From: DASZYF01 sp035545535
GTDB lineage: Bacteria > Actinomycetota > Actinomycetes > Mycobacteriales > CAJCIY01
DNA length: 56,349 nt
Reading direction: 5' to 3'
Assembly (NCBI GenBank): GCA_035545535.1
Contig: DASZYF010000112.1
Coordinates: forward strand, 1 to 56,349
Shown piece by piece: positions 53,710 to 56,349 of this stretch. A program made the position numbers and the translations under genes. The notes under the pieces are model-generated. The model was not told the origin of the DNA. It ran no database searches and was given only the letters and a program-made list of their open reading frames with translations. Each line of letters opens with the position of its first letter. The stretch's first letter is position 1.

Positions 53710-54564
53710 ATGGCGGGGGACGCAGACGGTCGACGGGGCCCGGTGCTGATCACGGGGGCGTCGACGGGCATCGGTCGGGCGTGTGCGCTTCACCTCGACG
53801 CTCTCGGGATCGAGGTGCTCGCGGGCGTGCGCAAGAGCGCTGACGGGGAGTCGCTGCGGGCGGCCTCGACGTCGCGGCTGCGGCCCGTGACCGTCGACGT
53901 CGCCGAGCAGGCGAGCATCGACGCACTGGTGGCCGAGCTCGGCGACGCGCCGCTGTCGGGGCTGGTGAACAACGCAGGCATCGGCGTGGGCGGTCCCATC
54001 GAGTTCCTCGACCTCGACGAGGCCCGACGGTGCTTCGACGTGAACGTGTTCGGGCTCATGGCGATGACGAAGGCGATGACGTCCCGCCTGCGAGCCGGCC
54101 GCGGTCGCATCGTCAACATGGGCTCGATCGGAGGACGGGTCGCGACACCCTTCCTCTCGCCGTACTCCGCCTCGAAGTACGCCGTCGAAGCCGTGACCGA
54201 CTCGCTGCGCGTCGAGCTCAGGCCGTGGGGCATCCACGTCGCGGTCATCGAGCCGGGTTCGATCGCGACGCCCATCTGGGACAAGGCCAACGCCGCGACC
54301 GCGGAGATCGAGACGACGCTGCCGCCGGAAGGGATCTCGCTCTACGGCAAGACGATCACCGCTCTGAAGAAGACCGTGGCCGAGACCGGGGCGCGCGGGG
54401 TGTCTCCGGAGAAGGTCGCCAAGGTCGTCGCGCACGCGCTCACCGCCGCGCGCCCGAGGACGCGCTACGTCGTCGGCGCCGACGCACGGGCGCAGCTCGC
54501 CATCAAGCGCCTGCTGCCCGACCGGGCCGCGGACACCCTCATCGCCAAGGCGATGGGGCTGTAG
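53710..54564 (+). CDS. Short-chain dehydrogenase/reductase
   Basis: Classical SDR of 284 residues. The cofactor motif TGASTGIG is at 15-22, NNAG at 87-90, and the catalytic Ser139, Tyr152 and Lys156 (YSASK) are intact. The cofactor preference is not resolved. It precedes the CMD and ECF41 genes by 69 bp. Oxidoreductases of this sort are recurrent neighbours of ECF41 sigma factors, but the candidate ECF41 promoter lies downstream of this gene. Confidence 0.92.
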   Translation: MAGDADGRRGPVLITGASTGIGRACALHLDALGIEVLAGVRKSADGESLRAASTSRLRPVTVDVAEQASIDALVAELGDAPLSGLVNNAGIGVGGPIEFLDLDEARRCFDVNVFGLMAMTKAMTSRLRAGRGRIVNMGSIGGRVATPFLSPYSASKYAVEAVTDSLRVELRPWGIHVAVIEPGSIATPIWDKANAATAEIETTLPPEGISLYGKTITALKKTVAETGARGVSPEKVAKVVAHALTAARPRTRYVVGADARAQLAIKRLLPDRAADTLIAKAMGL

Positions 54565-54573
54565 CCCCGCGCG

Positions 54574-54600
54574 CGTCACAGAACCGGCTCCCACCTCGTC
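54574..54600 (+). promoter_or_regulatory. Candidate ECF41-dependent promoter
   Basis: A -35-like cGTCACA (54574-54580) and a -10-like CGTC (54597-54600) are separated by 16 bp. They precede the CMD gene start by 33 bp. As I recall it, the ECF41 consensus is TGTCACA in the -35 and CGTC in the -10 with similar spacing. Only the first base of the -35 differs. The operon it would drive includes the ECF41 gene itself, implying autoregulation. Confidence 0.65.
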
Positions 54601-54633
54601 CTCCCTCCCGAAGGCCCGAGAGAGGAGACCGCA

Positions 54634-55212
54634 GTGAACCCCACAGTGCCCCTGATCGACGAACCCCGCGGGCTGCTGCGCCGCCTCGCCTGGCGCTACA
54701 GCCGGAAGACGTTCGGCAAGGTCGTCGACCCGGTCCGCGCGAACGCGCACCACACGGGAGTGCTGTTGGCGAGCGGCGCGCTCGAGACCGCTGTCGCGAA
54801 GCGCTGGCGCACGCTCGACCAGCACCTGCGCTGGCTCGCGATCCAGATGACGTCGACGGAGATCGGGTGCAGCTGGTGCACCGACTACGGCTACTACCTG
54901 GGCATGCAGTCGGGCGTCGACCCGCGCAAGGTCACCGAGGTCCCCCACTGGCGCACCTCGGACGTCTACGACGAACGGGAACGGGCGGTCCTCGAGTACG
55001 CGGAGGCAGCGACGCGGACGCCCGCCGCCATGACCGACGAGCTGGCCGACCGCCTGCGCGCCCTGTTCACGGACGAAGAGATCACCGAGCTGGTCGCCTG
55101 GGTCGCGCTGGAGAACTTCCGGTCCCGCACCAACGCGGGTCTCGGGCTGCGCAGCGAGGGCTTCGCCGCGACGTGCGCCGTCCCGCCGGCCGGGCTGCGC
55201 GTGACGGCATGA
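54634..55212 (+). CDS. Carboxymuconolactone decarboxylase / AhpD-like family protein
   Basis: All-helical protein of 192 residues with the redox CxxC motif Cys79-Cys82 (GCSWCTDYG), the AhpD-type active site. The GTG at 54634 has GAGAGGAGA upstream. ATGA overlap with the ECF sigma gene makes them one translational unit. CMD proteins are the commonest partners (the C of the COE group) of ECF41 sigma factors. The likely role is peroxide or thiol-redox chemistry, but the substrate is unknown. Confidence 0.9.
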   Translation: MNPTVPLIDEPRGLLRRLAWRYSRKTFGKVVDPVRANAHHTGVLLASGALETAVAKRWRTLDQHLRWLAIQMTSTEIGCSWCTDYGYYLGMQSGVDPRKVTEVPHWRTSDVYDERERAVLEYAEAATRTPAAMTDELADRLRALFTDEEITELVAWVALENFRSRTNAGLGLRSEGFAATCAVPPAGLRVTA

Positions 55213-56132
55213 CCGTGCGCGATGCCGGCGCGGATGCCGCAACCTTCGAAGAGCATCGCGGCCTCCTGTTCGGCATCGCGTACCGCATGCTCGGCACCAG
55301 CGCGGACGCGGAGGACGCGGTGCAGGAGACGTGGTTGCGATGGAGCGGCCGCACGCAGCGGGCGATCGACTCGCCGCGTGCGTACCTCACGACGGTCATC
55401 ACCCGCCTGTGCGTCGACGAGCTGCGCTCCGCCCGGGTGCGGCGCGAGTCGTACTACGGCCCGTGGCTGCCGGAGCCGCTCGTCGTCGAGGAGTCGCTGC
55501 TCGACGAGGACAGCGCGAGCGCCCACGTGGTCATGTCGGACTCGCTGTCGCAGGCCTTCCTCGTCGTCCTCGAGGAGCTCAGCCCGGCCGAGCGGGCCGC
55601 GTTCCTGCTGCACGACGTGTTCGGCTACGAGTACGCCGAGATCGCCTCGATGCTGACCCGCGGCGAAGCGGCCTGCCGCCAGCTGGTGAGCCGCGCCCGC
55701 GCCCACGTCGGCGCGCGACGGCACCGGTTCGACGCCGACCGCGGGGTTAGCCATGAGCTCGCCCAGCGCTTCCTGCTCGCCTGCGCCACCGGCGACATCG
55801 AGGGCCTGATGGCCATGCTCGCCGAGGACGTCGTCGTGTGGACCGACGGCGGCGGGGTCGCCAAGGCGGCCGCCAACCGCATCTTCGGCGCCGCCAAGTC
55901 CGCCCGCTTCCTCGCCGGCATCGCGCGCAAGCAACCGGAGGGTGCGTTCCTGCGCCTGGCCCGGGTGAACGGCGAGCCCGGCGCGGTCGTGATGGTGGGC
56001 GACGAGCTCGTCGCCACCATCGCCGTCGAGGTCGCTGACGGTCGCGCGATCGGCGTCTACATCGTCAGCAACCCCGAGAAGCTGGGCGCCGTGCAGCCCG
56101 GCGCCGGAGCGGCGTCACCATTCCTTGCATGA
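55209..56132 (+). CDS. ECF41-type (SigJ-like) RNA polymerase sigma factor with fused SnoaL-like C-terminal domain
   Basis: 307 residues. Sigma-2 (about 12-75, DAEDAVQETWLRW) and sigma-4 (about 112-172, SPAERAAFLLHDVFGYEYAEIA) are joined by a linker containing WLPEP (86-90). A C-terminal NTF2/SnoaL-like domain (about 180-290) follows. Motifs reported for the ECF41 extension are present as DGGGV (213-217) and NPEKL (288-292). In this group the extension, rather than a separate anti-sigma factor, controls activity. No anti-sigma gene is nearby. Confidence 0.92.
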   Translation: MTVRDAGADAATFEEHRGLLFGIAYRMLGTSADAEDAVQETWLRWSGRTQRAIDSPRAYLTTVITRLCVDELRSARVRRESYYGPWLPEPLVVEESLLDEDSASAHVVMSDSLSQAFLVVLEELSPAERAAFLLHDVFGYEYAEIASMLTRGEAACRQLVSRARAHVGARRHRFDADRGVSHELAQRFLLACATGDIEGLMAMLAEDVVVWTDGGGVAKAAANRIFGAAKSARFLAGIARKQPEGAFLRLARVNGEPGAVVMVGDELVATIAVEVADGRAIGVYIVSNPEKLGAVQPGAGAASPFLA

Positions 56133-56154
56133 CGTATGAATCTTCCCGTAGCGT
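56125..56154 (+). promoter_or_regulatory. Candidate sigma-70-type promoter for a leaderless acyl-CoA dehydrogenase mRNA
   Basis: TTGCAT (56125-56130) and TAGCGT (56149-56154) with an 18-bp spacer fit the actinobacterial TTGnnn/TAnnnT pattern. Transcription starting about seven bases after the -10 would begin at the GTG at 56161, and there is no ribosome-binding site before that GTG. The -35 overlaps the end of the sigma-factor gene. Confidence 0.45.
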
Positions 56155-56160
56155 CGCCGT

Positions 56161-56349
56161 GTGTTCTTCGACTACAGCGCCGAGCAGACGGCGCTGCGCC
56201 ACGAGCTTCGCCCGTACCTCGAGGCCCTCGCCGCCGAGACGACCGACGACCTGAACGCGCCGGGTGACGGCGACCCGAAGTCCCGGGAGGCGTTCCGCCG
56301 CCTCGGCAAGGACGGCTGGCTCGGCGTCGGCTGGCCGAAGGAGTACGGC
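56161..56349 (+). CDS. Acyl-CoA dehydrogenase family protein, 5' part only
   Basis: The frame from GTG 56161 is open to the window end (63 codons). It begins MFFDYSAEQTALRHELRPYL and includes FRRLGKDGWLGVGWPKEYG, the N-terminal helical domain of acyl-CoA dehydrogenases (the DGWLG.gWPkeyGG pattern). Flavin-binding and catalytic residues lie outside the window, so the subfamily is unknown. Confidence 0.85.
   Translation, partial: MFFDYSAEQTALRHELRPYLEALAAETTDDLNAPGDGDPKSREAFRRLGKDGWLGVGWPKEYG

Overview
The window is one contiguous, very GC-rich chromosomal segment of an actinomycete (Actinomycetota). The evidence is the rplJ/rplL-mkl and secE-nusG-rplK-rplA neighbourhood, HadA/HadB dehydratase subunits, pervasive GTG starts with 1-4 bp gene overlaps, a 14-gene nuo operon, and menaquinone made by the futalosine route rather than the classical Men route used by mycobacteria. 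The overall order resembles what I recall of the Streptomyces core chromosome (mqnC, ubiE/menG, reductase, nuo, polyprenyl synthase, korAB, small nuo cluster, htpX, secE/nusG). The genus cannot be read from the sequence. I see no insertion sequence, prophage, CRISPR array or rRNA.

Layout. 1-5684 (minus strand): secE, nusG, rplK, rplA, an L10 leader RNA, rplJ, rplL, a strong terminator, and the Mce-type ATPase mkl running off the left edge. 5818-9760: tRNA-Trp, an aminotransferase, hadA-hadB, a small membrane protein, rpmG, and a Met/Thr/Tyr tRNA array. 9832-14105: yajQ, then a three-gene minus-strand operon (carotenoid-biosynthesis-like membrane protein, P450, acyl-CoA synthetase) behind a near-perfect palindrome. 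14128-17198 (minus): a reduced nuoB-nuoC-nuoI trio, htpX and a dienelactone hydrolase. 17347-26588 (plus): korA-korB followed by a catabolic-looking string (TIGR03084-like protein, AtuA-like, CocE/NonD hydrolase, class III nucleotide cyclase, aldo/keto reductase).

26590-43251 (minus): a polyprenyl diphosphate synthase and the complete nuoA-N complex I operon, with 11 of 13 gene junctions overlapping. 43402-48163: a geranylgeranyl-reductase-family flavoprotein, a phosphoribosyltransferase, menG/ubiE, an aminodeoxyfutalosine-deaminase-like protein and mqnC. mqnA follows at 52733-53590. Together these supply much of the menaquinone that complex I reduces. 48201-52720 holds a secreted S53 peptidase with a long Ser-Pro linker, divergent from a polytopic membrane protein of unknown function. 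The right end (53710-56349) is an SDR gene, a carboxymuconolactone decarboxylase/AhpD-like gene with an ECF41-sigma gene behind a candidate ECF41 promoter, and the start of an acyl-CoA dehydrogenase.

The points most worth follow-up are the ECF41 module with a candidate autoregulated promoter, the nuoB-C-I trio divergent from 2-oxoacid:ferredoxin oxidoreductase, and the uncharacterised membrane protein/P450/acyl-CoA synthetase operon with its operator-like palindrome and a 17-bp duplication that altered a gene junction. A probable CTG start hidden in a CTGA overlap after korB is also notable.
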